Under the pieces are notes generated by a model. That model was not told where the DNA came from, did no database searches, and worked only from the letters and a program-made list of their open reading frames with translations. A stretch of DNA of 56,031 nucleotides from a virus: the IMG/VR virus record IMGVR_UViG_3300046837_000115, positions 1-56,031 of that record; one strand, given 5' to 3'. The translations under genes and the position numbers were made by a program. Below are positions 34,544 to 42,260 of this stretch, piece after piece (the first letter of the stretch is position 1; the number at the start of each line of letters is the position of its first letter).

Positions 34544-34638
34544 CCCCCGGCTGGGTCATCCTCATCGTTGTCCCGACCCTGCTCGTCGGGCTCCCCGCGC
34601 TGATCGTGTTCGGGATCCCGGCACTCATCCGCCGGTGA
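34540..34638 (+). CDS. 32-residue transmembrane peptide
   Basis: GTG 34540 overlaps the peptidase stop by 4 bases. The product is MTPGW followed by a single hydrophobic helix (ILIVVPTLLVGLPALIVFGI) and a PALIRR end. It ends with a GTGA overlap with the next membrane protein. Third micro-membrane protein of the cassette. Confidence 0.55.
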   Translation: MTPGWVILIVVPTLLVGLPALIVFGIPALIRR

Positions 34639-34868
34639 GTGGCGTGTCGCCGCGGCGTCAGCAGATCGCCGCCGCCTCCTGCGGCGCCAGCGCGGGCGTT
34701 CTGTTCGTGTGGTTCCTCGACCTGGCCGGTGTCGCGTTGACCCCGGCCGCTGGCGCCGTCCTCGCGTCGATGTTCACGACCGTCGTGATATCGCTCGGCC
34801 GCGACGGTGTGCGCGGGTTGGCCCGCAAGTTCTGGCGTGGAGTGAACGGAAACGGAGGTGGCACATGA
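34635..34868 (+). CDS. putative holin with two transmembrane helices (second)
   Basis: 77 residues, GTG 34635. Two hydrophobic segments (IAAASCGASAGVLFVWFLDLAG; AGAVLASMFTTVVISLG) separated by a short loop, with a basic C-terminal tail (RKFWRGVNGNG). It may be the holin, with the similar protein at 33226 as antiholin or the reverse. Confidence 0.6.
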   Translation: MSGVSPRRQQIAAASCGASAGVLFVWFLDLAGVALTPAAGAVLASMFTTVVISLGRDGVRGLARKFWRGVNGNGGGT

Positions 34869-35905
34869 CCCGCCCCCCGTGGTGGCTTGACGCGTGCAGG
34901 CTCCGCGTCGGCCTGCTGAAACGCCCGCAACCCCAGGTTCCGCACCTCACCCGGCCGAACCACGACGCCGAGCTGGACGAACTCGACAGGTTCGCAGCCT
35001 GGCTGGTCTGGTTTGAAGGATCGAAGAAAGGGTTGCGGCCGAAGGTGTGGAAACGCGTCCCCGCCTACGCCTGGAAGATTTGGGGCGAATACGCGGTCGC
35101 GCACCCGAAGCCGCCGATCCCGACGCCGAAGCCGCCTCCGCTGGACGGGCCGCCGTCACGGTGGAAGAACACGCCGTGGACGATCAAGCACGTCCACATC
35201 AGCCACGGACTCCGCACCGTCGACCCCGTCTGGACGATCGACCAGCTGATCGGCCGCGCCCGGCAGGCGGGGTGCGGCGCGATCGTCGCGCAGATCGGCG
35301 GCGACTGCCCCGACCCCGACTGGGCGGAACACTGCCGCGCTCTGTACGCGGCGGGGAAGCAGGCGGGGCTCCGCATCGGCGCGTGGGGACGCATGGACTA
35401 CATCGGGTGGGAGCAAGTCAAGCAGGCGATCCGCTCCGTGCTGCCTTTGGACGGTGTGCTCGCCGACGTCGAGGCCCGCTGCTCAGACCAGCAGCTACCC
35501 GAGCACCTCGTCGCCGAGTTCCCGGGGCTGCCGCTGGGCGTGATCGCCACCGGGGCGATCGACCAGGCGTTCGACAACCACTCGCCGCAGCAGGTGGCTG
35601 CCCGGTTCGGCGATTACTTCGACTACGTCGGTCAGGACTACCACAAGACCGAACTGCCGTTGACGCCGGACGACGGCGAGAACTTCGTCTACTGGCGCTC
35701 AACCGCCAAAGTGGCGCACGGGTTCCGCCACCTGCCTGACGCGGCTAACCACTGGCACGTGCCCGTCGTGATGCCGAACGCGGAGACGTGCCCGCCGCTC
35801 GAGGCCCACCGCGAGTGGCTCAAGGGTTACACGCCGCACTACGGAGTGTGGGACGGTGAACTCGTCGAGGCGAACGGCGAGTGGGACGTGTTCGCCAGCA
35901 TCTAG
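34865..35905 (+). CDS. TIM-barrel glycoside-hydrolase-like protein (third putative cell-wall enzyme)
   Basis: 346 residues, ATG 34865 overlapping the previous TGA. Residues 1-100 are basic with a Pro-rich linker (PKPPIPTPKPPP). From about 105 a barrel-like series begins: VHISHGL, GCGAIVAQIGGDC, GLRIGAWGRMDY, VLADVEARC with a D-x-E pair, LPLGVIATGA, FDYVGQDYH, WHVPVVM. The D-x-E on a strand end recalls GH25-type muramidases and DUF1906-like barrels. A muramidase role fits the context but the family is not certain. Last gene before the terminator. Confidence 0.55.
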   Translation: MTRPPWWLDACRLRVGLLKRPQPQVPHLTRPNHDAELDELDRFAAWLVWFEGSKKGLRPKVWKRVPAYAWKIWGEYAVAHPKPPIPTPKPPPLDGPPSRWKNTPWTIKHVHISHGLRTVDPVWTIDQLIGRARQAGCGAIVAQIGGDCPDPDWAEHCRALYAAGKQAGLRIGAWGRMDYIGWEQVKQAIRSVLPLDGVLADVEARCSDQQLPEHLVAEFPGLPLGVIATGAIDQAFDNHSPQQVAARFGDYFDYVGQDYHKTELPLTPDDGENFVYWRSTAKVAHGFRHLPDAANHWHVPVVMPNAETCPPLEAHREWLKGYTPHYGVWDGELVEANGEWDVFASI

Positions 35906-35945
35906 CCGTCCGCGGCACCTTGTACGTTTAGTGCGCGCGTCCTAG

Positions 35946-35980
35946 CGCCCGTCTCTCCACATGGAGGGGCGGGCGTTTTT
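35946..35980 (+). terminator. intrinsic terminator at the end of the late operon
   Basis: Stem CGCCCGTCTCTCC (35946-35958) pairs with GGAGGGGCGGGCG (35963-35975) including two G-U pairs, small loop, and is followed directly by TTTTT (35976-35980). The best terminator in the window; it marks the end of the rightward structural/lysis transcript. Confidence 0.9.
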
Positions 35981-35986
35981 GTCGTT

Positions 35987-36199
35987 CTACGGGTCGAGTA
36001 GTCCCGCGAGCCTGAGGAGAGCTAGCGTCGCGTCGTAGTTCGGCCGCGAGGATCCTTCGCGCCACCGTCTGACCCTGCCCGGCGAACTGTAGGCGCCGAG
36101 GTCGAGTGCGCGGGACAGCTTCGAGGATGCGTGGGAGTCGTCTGGCTCTATCTGTGCGCCCTCCATCGCTAGGCGGATCAACTCCATGGGCTCCACCAT
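35987..36199 (-). CDS. small helix-turn-helix regulator
   Basis: 70 residues when started at ATG 36197-36199. The C-terminal part (SSPGRVRRWREGSSRPNYDATLALLRLAGLL) fits the recognition-helix region of small XRE-like repressors. The frame stays open to an ATG ending at 36268, giving 93 residues, but that start would lie inside the -10 box of the rightward promoter; another ATG ends at 36187. It is divergent from the ribbon-helix-helix gene, so it is likely a regulator of the switch between early and late expression. Confidence 0.6.
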   Translation of the reverse strand: MVEPMELIRLAMEGAQIEPDDSHASSKLSRALDLGAYSSPGRVRRWREGSSRPNYDATLALLRLAGLLDP

Positions 36200-36242
36200 G
36201 GAAGCCAAACACGGCCTAGTTGTAATGTCTGCGCGGGCGTAC

Positions 36243-36271
36243 TTGACAGTGCTTGTTTGGACGTGCATACT
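36243..36271 (+). promoter_or_regulatory. strong sigma-70-type promoter of the DNA-metabolism operon
   Basis: TTGACA (36243-36248), 17-base spacer, CATACT (36266-36271). Transcription would begin near 36278, only about 5 bases before ATG 36283, so the first mRNA may be almost leaderless. A GACATTGTC palindrome (36285-36293) overlaps the start codon, and TACTTG occurs at both promoter boxes; these are candidate operators. Confidence 0.7.
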
Positions 36272-36282
36272 TGCGCCCTAGT

Positions 36283-36450
36283 ATGACATTGTCGGACGAA
36301 AAGGCAAGAGAAGTGATGCTTTCGGTGCGCGCTGAGCGCGAGTTACGCGATGCGCTTAGTCGCATCGCCACACGAAACGACCGCACGTTGAGCGCCGAAA
36401 TCCGCCGTGCTCTCAAGAAGTACGTGACAGCTGAGGCGAAGGCGGCGTGA
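36283..36450 (+). CDS. ribbon-helix-helix (Arc/CopG-type) transcription factor
   Basis: 55 residues from ATG 36283. The pattern MLSVRAERELRDALSRIA, NDRTLSAEIRRALKKYV is a classical ribbon-helix-helix: one beta strand with alternating basic residues, helix, turn, helix. An in-frame TTG at 36253 would start within the promoter and is rejected. First gene of the rightward early operon, so probably autoregulatory. Next gene overlaps with GTGA. Confidence 0.75.
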   Translation: MTLSDEKAREVMLSVRAERELRDALSRIATRNDRTLSAEIRRALKKYVTAEAKAA

Positions 36451-36671
36451 CCGACCGTGAGCTTCGTCTTCGGGAGCGGATCGACCGGCTCAGCGACGAC
36501 CTGGAAAAGATCGAGGCGGAGGCCGCGCGTCTGCGTCGCCGTCTCAAGCGGGCGAGCGAGCGTTCGGTCAGGTACCGCAAGCAGGCTCAGAGCTGGCGCC
36601 ACCGTGCCATGTCAGGAAAAGCAACGAGACGCGCAACAACCGCCAAGGCAGCGCGCGTCTCGTCGACGTGA
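36447..36671 (+). CDS. small basic coiled-coil protein
   Basis: 74 residues, GTG 36447. Strongly basic heptad-type sequence (RIDRLSDDLEKIEAEAARLRRRLKRASERSVRYRKQAQ) ending in an Ala/Thr/Lys/Arg tail. It could bind nucleic acid. Co-translated with the regulator before it. No family recognised. Confidence 0.55.
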   Translation: MTDRELRLRERIDRLSDDLEKIEAEAARLRRRLKRASERSVRYRKQAQSWRHRAMSGKATRRATTAKAARVSST

Positions 36672-36682
36672 GGAGGATACAC

Positions 36683-36955
36683 GTGAACATCTACGACGGG
36701 GCGTTCCTCGACGAGCACCGAGGCTTCGTGCAGCAGGTCGCCGAAGTCGCCGCGACCGCTGTAAAGGCCAGGCTCGCTGATGAGGTCGACCGACGCGACC
36801 TGGACGACATGTACGTCGAGGTCTCGGTCTGGTACTCGGGCCGCACCGGCGGCAACGTGAAGCTGATGACCGGCGACGCCGACCTTCAGAAGGCCGACCT
36901 GCGCGAGACCGAGCCGATCGCGTCGCGGCGTGCATCGTTCGAGGTCGTCAGGTGA
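36683..36955 (+). CDS. hypothetical early protein
   Basis: 90 residues. The start is set at GTG 36683 because AGGAGG lies at 36671-36676; another GTG at 36668 would be without a site. Acidic, mixed alpha/beta (VQQVAEVAATAVKARLADEVDRRDLDDMYVEVSVWYSG). It directly precedes the RecT-like gene with a 4-base overlap and may act with it. Function unknown. Confidence 0.55.
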   Translation: MNIYDGAFLDEHRGFVQQVAEVAATAVKARLADEVDRRDLDDMYVEVSVWYSGRTGGNVKLMTGDADLQKADLRETEPIASRRASFEVVR

Positions 36956-38022
36956 GCGTCGCCGTCCGCACCCCCACGCAGGAGCTGGTCGCGCAGGTTC
37001 GGAGCGACGGCTTCGTTGAGCAGGTCAAGCTCGCGCTGCCCGAGGGCATCCCGGAGCGCAGGTTCACCCGGGCGGCCATCACGGCGCTTATGACCAATAC
37101 TGACCTGCAGGGCTGCACGAACGACTCGATCCTCTACGCGCTGATCCAGTGCGCGCAGACCGGGCTCATGCCGGACGGGAAGCAGGCCGCCCTCGTCAAG
37201 TTCAAGGACACCGCGGTATTCATGCCGATGGTCAACGGGTTCCGCTCGATCGCTGCCGACCACGGCTGGGCGCTCGAAGCCACCGTCATCTACGAGAACG
37301 ATGACTTCGATTACGAACTCGGCCTCACCCCGATCATTCGGCATCGACCGGCGAGGCTCGGGACGGACCGCGGCCAGATGATCGGCGCCTATGCCGTCGC
37401 TACGCATAAGGACGGGCGGAAGCTGGTCGAGGTCATGGACGCCGCCGCGATCGCCAAGGTGCGCGCCGTGTCCCGCGCAAAGGATTCCGGGCCGTGGCGG
37501 GACTGGACGGAACGCATGTGGGAGAAGACACCCGCCCGCCGTCTGTTCGGGAAGCTACCGCTCGGAGAACGGGATCAGGACGTCCGTGTCTCCCGTGTGA
37601 TCCAGGCCGACGGCGACTTCGACAAGTCCACACGGCTCCTATACGGGCCGCAAGCTAGGCCCTCGTTGAGGGCCGAACGGGCAGGGGGCGACGCAACGAG
37701 CGGCGGCGATCTCGACGGCGCCGCGTCCTCCTCGTCGCTCCCTGCTCCTGACCTTGATCTGAGCGACGAGCCGATCGACGACGATCCGGGGTCGGAGGAG
37801 CAGGAGACGCTGCTCGCGATCGACGACGCCACCCGGGCGATGGCGATGTTCGCCGCCGACATGGAAGTCAACTTCGGCCGCAAGTACCGCGGCAAAACAA
37901 TCGCCGCCGTCGCCGCCGTCGAGCCCTCCTACCTCGTCTGGTACGCCGACAAGGGCGGCACCGACACGATGAGCCTCCACGTCCAGGCCTACGTCAAGAC
38001 CTACCTCGGCGGCTCCTCGTGA
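36952..38022 (+). CDS. recT: RecT-family single-strand annealing protein with ExoX-like C-terminal domain
   Basis: 356 residues, GTG 36952. Residues about 35-225 match the RecT family (FTRAAITALMTNTDLQGCTNDSILYALIQCAQTGLMPDG, QAALVKFKDTAVFMPMVNGFRSIA, GAYAVATHKDGRK, WTERMWEKTPARRLFGKLPLG). After an acidic linker, residues about 300-350 (VNFGRKYRGKTIAAVAAVEPSYLVWYA) resemble the small C-terminal domain of exodeoxyribonuclease X-like proteins. RecT anneals complementary strands and works with a nuclease, here likely the SbcCD-like pair downstream. Confidence 0.85.
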   Translation: MSVAVRTPTQELVAQVRSDGFVEQVKLALPEGIPERRFTRAAITALMTNTDLQGCTNDSILYALIQCAQTGLMPDGKQAALVKFKDTAVFMPMVNGFRSIAADHGWALEATVIYENDDFDYELGLTPIIRHRPARLGTDRGQMIGAYAVATHKDGRKLVEVMDAAAIAKVRAVSRAKDSGPWRDWTERMWEKTPARRLFGKLPLGERDQDVRVSRVIQADGDFDKSTRLLYGPQARPSLRAERAGGDATSGGDLDGAASSSSLPAPDLDLSDEPIDDDPGSEEQETLLAIDDATRAMAMFAADMEVNFGRKYRGKTIAAVAAVEPSYLVWYADKGGTDTMSLHVQAYVKTYLGGSS

Positions 38023-38099
38023 CCTACCTCTACCTCGTCGGCATCATCGTCTGCTCGCTCCGTCTCTGCTACCTCGCCGCCACCTGGGACGAGCGATGA
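38019..38099 (+). CDS. 26-residue membrane-type peptide
   Basis: GTG 38019 overlaps the RecT stop and the frame ends at TGA 38097-38099, overlapping the next ATG. The peptide (TYLYLVGIIVCSLRLCYLAA then TWDER) is hydrophobic enough for one membrane helix. Both overlaps follow this genome's coupling pattern, which supports translation. Confidence 0.45.
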   Translation: MTYLYLVGIIVCSLRLCYLAATWDER

Positions 38100-38278
38100 G
38101 CGAGCACGACAACGGGCAGGTCGAGCAGAAGTCGAGCGTGAAGCTGTCGTTGAACGCGAAGGGAGACTGCCAGGTCGAGGTCAAGTGCTACCAGGGCACA
38201 ACGAACGACGAGATGGAGGCGACCAGGCAGCTCGCGATCTCCACGTTTAACGAGACGCTCAAGGCGGTCGGACGATGA
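38096..38278 (+). CDS. small hypothetical protein
   Basis: 60 residues, ATG 38096. Charged N terminus, then SVKLSLNAKGDCQVEVKCYQG as a beta-hairpin and a helix TNDEMEATRQLAISTFNETLKAV. Common short proteins near phage recombination genes have this shape, but no function is known to me. Overlaps the HNH gene by 4 bases. Confidence 0.55.
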   Translation: MSEHDNGQVEQKSSVKLSLNAKGDCQVEVKCYQGTTNDEMEATRQLAISTFNETLKAVGR

Positions 38279-38778
38279 AAGGCGAAGATCCCCGCGAGCG
38301 CTTCATGGAGAAGGTCGCGGTCGACGGGGTCTCCGGGTGCTGGCTCTGGCAGGGCTTCGTCGCCAACAACTCGCACGGCTATGCGACCTTCTGGCTAAAC
38401 GGCAAGAATCGCTTGGCGCATCGCGTCGCCTATGAGTTCTTCGTCGGGCCGATCCCCGAAGGACTCACGATTGACCACGTAAAGGTGCGCGGATGCACGT
38501 CCAAGTCGTGCGTCAACCCCGCTCACCTAGAGGCGGTCACGACCTGGGAAAACACTCTCCGAGGTAACGCGTTGCCCGCGCTCAACTTCCGCAAAACGCA
38601 CTGCGACAACGGCCACCCGTACGACGAGGAGAACACCTACATCACGAAGCAGGGGTGGCGAGCGTGTCGCGAGTGCCACCGCATCTGGAAGCAATCTCCG
38701 AAATACAGGGCTCGCAAAGCTCAGAGCGACGCACGCCGTTATGCGCTTCGTAAAGCAGAAGCGAGGCAGGCGGCATGA
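38275..38778 (+). CDS. HNH homing endonuclease
   Basis: 167 residues, ATG 38275. Pattern GCWLWQG, HGYATFWLNGKNRLAHRVAYEFFVG, LTIDHVKVRGCTSKSCVNPAHLEAVTTWENTLRG is that of the HNHc_3 group: H of IDH, N of VNP, H of AHLE, plus zinc-binding Cys. A second C/H-rich segment (HCDNGHPYDEENTY, CRECHRIW) follows. Inserted between the small early gene and the SbcD-like gene with perfect overlaps on both sides, so it is well settled in the operon. Confidence 0.85.
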   Translation: MKGEDPRERFMEKVAVDGVSGCWLWQGFVANNSHGYATFWLNGKNRLAHRVAYEFFVGPIPEGLTIDHVKVRGCTSKSCVNPAHLEAVTTWENTLRGNALPALNFRKTHCDNGHPYDEENTYITKQGWRACRECHRIWKQSPKYRARKAQSDARRYALRKAEARQAA

Positions 38779-39911
38779 CGAGAATCTTGGCGAGCGGAGA
38801 TTGGCATGCGCGAGAGAACGGCCTGTATCCGGGCTGGCTCGCCGAGCAGGAGGCCGTGTTCAACCAGGTCATCGACCACGCCAACCGGGAAGATGTCGAC
38901 GCGGTCCTGTTGTGCGGCGATCTTTTCGACCGACGTAACCCGTCCACGGCGGAGATCCGGGCGGTGCAGCGTGCCCTCGAGCGGCTGGACTCGCACATTG
39001 ATCTGGTCGCGATCCCCGGCAACGGCATCCATGACGGCAACTACGACGGCGACATCGCCCTCGACATTTTCAACGGCGGCGCGATGCGAGTGTTCCGACG
39101 GCCCGGCATGTGCCAGGTCGGCGACGTCACCGTGTGCGCCCTGCCGTGGACGCCCGACTCGCACCTTGTCGCCGCGATGGGCGGCGGTGAACGGTCGGAG
39201 ATTCATCTGGCAGCGGCTGAGCATCTGATCGACATCGCCCGCGGCCTCCGCGGCCAGGCCGAGGGTGCGGCGGTGCTGATGACCCACTTCGCCATCTCGG
39301 GCGCGGGGTTGCCGACCGGACTCGCAACAGACGACCTACGCGAGCCCGTCCTCCCGTTGGTCGAGCTGATTGATCTTGGCTTCGTCGCGGTGATCGCCTC
39401 CCACATCCACAAGGGGCAGATCCTTGAGACCGACCCGCTTGTTGCGTACACGGGGGCGCCGATGCCGATGAACCACGGAGACCGCGAACCAGCGTACGGC
39501 TGCCTCCTCGTCAACGTCGGTGTCGGCAAGACCGAGTGCCAGCTGCTTCCGTGCCAGTCGCGCCCGTTCCTGACCGTCCCTCTTGATGGGCGAGCGCTCG
39601 CCGACGGTGACGTGACGTTCCTGCGCTCCTTCGACGGTGCTGTCGTCCGCGCTAAGTACTCGTGCACAAGAGAGCAGGCCGAGCAGATCGACCAGCGCGG
39701 CATTCGGCAACAGCTCCTCGACGCCGGTGCGTGGCATGTTCAGATCGAGGCTGACATCGTCCGGGAACAACGCGCTCGGGCCGCTGGTCTCACCGAAGAC
39801 ATCGACGCGGTCGAGGCGATGGGGCGGTTCCTTGAGGCCGAAGGGATAGCACCCGACCGGCGGACTGTCCTGGTCGAGCGCGCTCGCGAGTACATGGAGG
39901 CGGCGCGGTGA
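38775..39911 (+). CDS. sbcD: SbcD/Mre11-like metallophosphoesterase nuclease subunit
   Basis: 378 residues, ATG 38775. Phosphodiesterase motifs in order: GDWHAR (D-x-H), CGDLFDRR (GD), MTHFAISG and ASHIHKGQ (metal-binding His). Motif III is unusual: it reads PGNGIHDG instead of GNHD, a two-residue insertion between N and H. The C-terminal part resembles the capping/SbcC-binding region. It should process DNA ends together with the SbcC-like ATPase encoded next. Overlaps that gene by 4 bases. Confidence 0.85.
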   Translation: MTRILASGDWHARENGLYPGWLAEQEAVFNQVIDHANREDVDAVLLCGDLFDRRNPSTAEIRAVQRALERLDSHIDLVAIPGNGIHDGNYDGDIALDIFNGGAMRVFRRPGMCQVGDVTVCALPWTPDSHLVAAMGGGERSEIHLAAAEHLIDIARGLRGQAEGAAVLMTHFAISGAGLPTGLATDDLREPVLPLVELIDLGFVAVIASHIHKGQILETDPLVAYTGAPMPMNHGDREPAYGCLLVNVGVGKTECQLLPCQSRPFLTVPLDGRALADGDVTFLRSFDGAVVRAKYSCTREQAEQIDQRGIRQQLLDAGAWHVQIEADIVREQRARAAGLTEDIDAVEAMGRFLEAEGIAPDRRTVLVERAREYMEAAR

Positions 39912-41920
39912 GACCGCTCGCGTTGCGCTGCGAGAACCTACGTACCTACGAGCGCGTCGATCTGGACATCCCGGAGGGCTTGACGGCGATCGTGGGTCCG
40001 AACGGTTCGGGGAAGAGCACGCTCGCGAACGCCATCGACGTCGCGCTTTTTGGCGCCGACGGGCGGTCGCTCGCCCCGTTGTTCAGTGACGGAGCGGCCG
40101 GAGACCTCCTGGTCGAACTGGAGTTCTCGCACGCTGGCGGCACGTTCCGTGTCCGGCGCGGCTATTGCCCAGCTGGACGCGGAAGGTCGACCCTCGACTT
40201 CGAGGCGTGGATTATCGATGTCTTCGATCCCGGTCTGGCGGCGTGGGCGCCGCTCACGCGGGAGACGCAGGAGCAGACGCAGGAGTCGATCGACGCCGTC
40301 CTGCATTTCGACCGGGAGACGTTCCGCGCGTCGTCGTTCCTAGCCCAGGGTGAGGGCGACTCGTTCACGACCGCGCAGCCGCGTGACCGTAAACGGATCC
40401 TCGGGCAGATCCTCGGCCTGTCGGTGTACGACCGCCTGCTTGAACTCGTCCGCGTCGACAAAAAGATCGCGGAGACGCGGGTCGCTGAACTCTCGGGCGC
40501 GATCGAACGCGCCGAAGCAGAACTCGCCGAGCGCGGCACGGTCTCCGAGCGGCCTGGGGAAGCCGCATCCGTTGAGGCCTCCCTCACCGCCGCGCTCGAC
40601 GAGGCTGAAGACACACTCGCGGGGCTGAATAAGCGTTACATGGCTGCGAAGAGCGCGGTTGAGCGCCGCCAGTCCGCCGAGGCCGCGCTCACAATGGCCC
40701 GTGAGGCGTACGACCGGCAGCGCCAATCGGAGTTCACTGTCGTCTACGAGGCGTGGCGCGCTCGGAGCCGCGCCCGCGACCAGCAGATCGCCGAGTCTGA
40801 CCGGTTGAAAGTGGAGGCCGCGAAGCTCTCCGCCGGGATTTTGGAGCTGTCAGATAAGGCTGCCTTGCTGAAAGTATCGGCTGACAGGCTCGACCGTCCA
40901 GGAGACGAAACCTGCGACCGATGCGGTCAGGAGCTACACGCCGAAGCGCGGCAGCGGGCGCTCGTCAGCATCGAGGCCGAGATCGTCGCGCTGGAAGCGC
41001 GCGGCGGCCAGCTCGCGGACGAACTACAAGCCCTTCCCTCGTGGATGGCGCTGCGACGGCAGGCCGAGCGGATCCTTGTCGGCCCGGAGCCGGTGATCGA
41101 CAGTCATGACTTCGGAGACCGTCTCTCGCTCGCCACCGAAGCCATCACGTCAGCCGAGACCCTTGTCTCCTTTTGTATCAGTCCGGAGCAGCTGACAAAG
41201 CTAGTCCGCGCCGGCCATGTTGCGAAGGCCGAGGTTGACTCGCAACGGGCACGGCTCGACGTGGCGCGCGCCGAGAAGGTCCGGCTAGAGGAGAAGACCG
41301 CGCGGCTCAAGACGGTCGGCGAGCAGCAGGGCGCCTATCTGCTGGAGCGCGGCAAGCTGCGAGACGACCTGGCGCTGCTAGCGATCCTGGAGAGGGCGTT
41401 CGGCCGGAACGGCATCCCTGCGCTGATCCTTGAGTCGACCGCCATCCCGGCGATCGAGACCGAGGCGTCCCGGATCATGCAAGCCCTCGCCGGCGAGCCC
41501 GGACACCCGGTCCGCTGCGAACTTTTGACCCAGCGGGAGACGAAGACTGGGTCCCTGTCGGACGTCCTCGACATCGTGCTCTTCACCGGCGACGACACTC
41601 CGAGGCCGTACGAGAGCTTCTCCGGGGGCGAGCGCACACGGGCAGACCTCGCCCTGCGCATTGCCCTGGCCCGGCTGTTGGCGAACCGGCGTGGGGCGGA
41701 CTCGCAGCTCCTAGTCATCGACGAACCTTCAGGACTCGACGAGCAGGGCATGGCCGCCCTCGTCGAAGTGCTACGCGGGCTACAGGACGAGTTCGCGGTG
41801 CAGCTGATCGTCTCGCACGTCCCCGCGCTTAGAGACGCGTTCGACCACTCGATCCAGATCGTCAAGGACGAGCAGGGCCGCTCCCGGATCGTGGGCGACC
41901 GAGATCCGGTGGGCGTGTGA
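39908..41920 (+). CDS. sbcC: SbcC/Rad50-like ATPase
   Basis: 670 residues, GTG 39908. Walker A GPNGSGKS with K36, Q-loop region SSFLAQGEGDSF, coiled-coil arms about 190-330 and 345-470, a zinc-hook CDRC (C336, C339) at the apex, signature motif SGGERTRADLALRIALA, and Walker B LLVIDEP. All motifs are intact. Shorter coiled coils than bacterial SbcC, as in other phage versions. With SbcD it forms a DNA-end-processing complex that could feed the RecT protein. Confidence 0.9.
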   Translation: MRPLALRCENLRTYERVDLDIPEGLTAIVGPNGSGKSTLANAIDVALFGADGRSLAPLFSDGAAGDLLVELEFSHAGGTFRVRRGYCPAGRGRSTLDFEAWIIDVFDPGLAAWAPLTRETQEQTQESIDAVLHFDRETFRASSFLAQGEGDSFTTAQPRDRKRILGQILGLSVYDRLLELVRVDKKIAETRVAELSGAIERAEAELAERGTVSERPGEAASVEASLTAALDEAEDTLAGLNKRYMAAKSAVERRQSAEAALTMAREAYDRQRQSEFTVVYEAWRARSRARDQQIAESDRLKVEAAKLSAGILELSDKAALLKVSADRLDRPGDETCDRCGQELHAEARQRALVSIEAEIVALEARGGQLADELQALPSWMALRRQAERILVGPEPVIDSHDFGDRLSLATEAITSAETLVSFCISPEQLTKLVRAGHVAKAEVDSQRARLDVARAEKVRLEEKTARLKTVGEQQGAYLLERGKLRDDLALLAILERAFGRNGIPALILESTAIPAIETEASRIMQALAGEPGHPVRCELLTQRETKTGSLSDVLDIVLFTGDDTPRPYESFSGGERTRADLALRIALARLLANRRGADSQLLVIDEPSGLDEQGMAALVEVLRGLQDEFAVQLIVSHVPALRDAFDHSIQIVKDEQGRSRIVGDRDPVGV

Positions 41921-42219
41921 CGACGGCGTTCCATCTGTTCCTGGTCGTCTCCGCCTGTTATGCGGTGTACCGGCTGATTTGCTGGCTGGACGACCGTGAG
42001 GTCAGGTTGGACGAGCGGCAGCGGGACGGGCTTCCTAGCCCAGACCGGGATGCGTCTTGCGGAAGCAGCGCGGCCCGTCCCGACCGCTCGTCGAGCCTGA
42101 ACCCGGTCGTTCTCCGCACCGACCTAGGCACTGAGTTCGAGTGCCGGGATTTCTGGCACGCGATCGAAGTCAGCCGCGCCGTGGGCGAGCTGCACCGTGA
42201 ACAAGACCGGGCCGCATGA
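41917..42219 (+). CDS. single-pass membrane protein
   Basis: 100 residues, GTG 41917. Residues about 4-24 form one membrane helix (FHLFLVVSACYAVYRLICWL), followed by a charged helix and a polar, low-complexity tail. Coupled to the SbcC-like gene by overlap. Function unknown; no signal cleavage site is obvious. Confidence 0.5.
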   Translation: MTTAFHLFLVVSACYAVYRLICWLDDREVRLDERQRDGLPSPDRDASCGSSAARPDRSSSLNPVVLRTDLGTEFECRDFWHAIEVSRAVGELHREQDRAA

Positions 42220-42260
42220 CCGCCGCGTCCGTGTCTAGGTACGTCGAGGCGGCCCGTTGA
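42216..42260 (+). CDS. 14-residue bridging peptide
   Basis: ATG 42216 overlaps the TGA of the membrane gene, and the frame (MTAASVSRYVEAAR) ends at TGA 42258-42260, overlapping the TTG start of the next gene. It looks like a translational bridge or a gene remnant rather than a functional protein. Confidence 0.35.
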   Translation: MTAASVSRYVEAAR

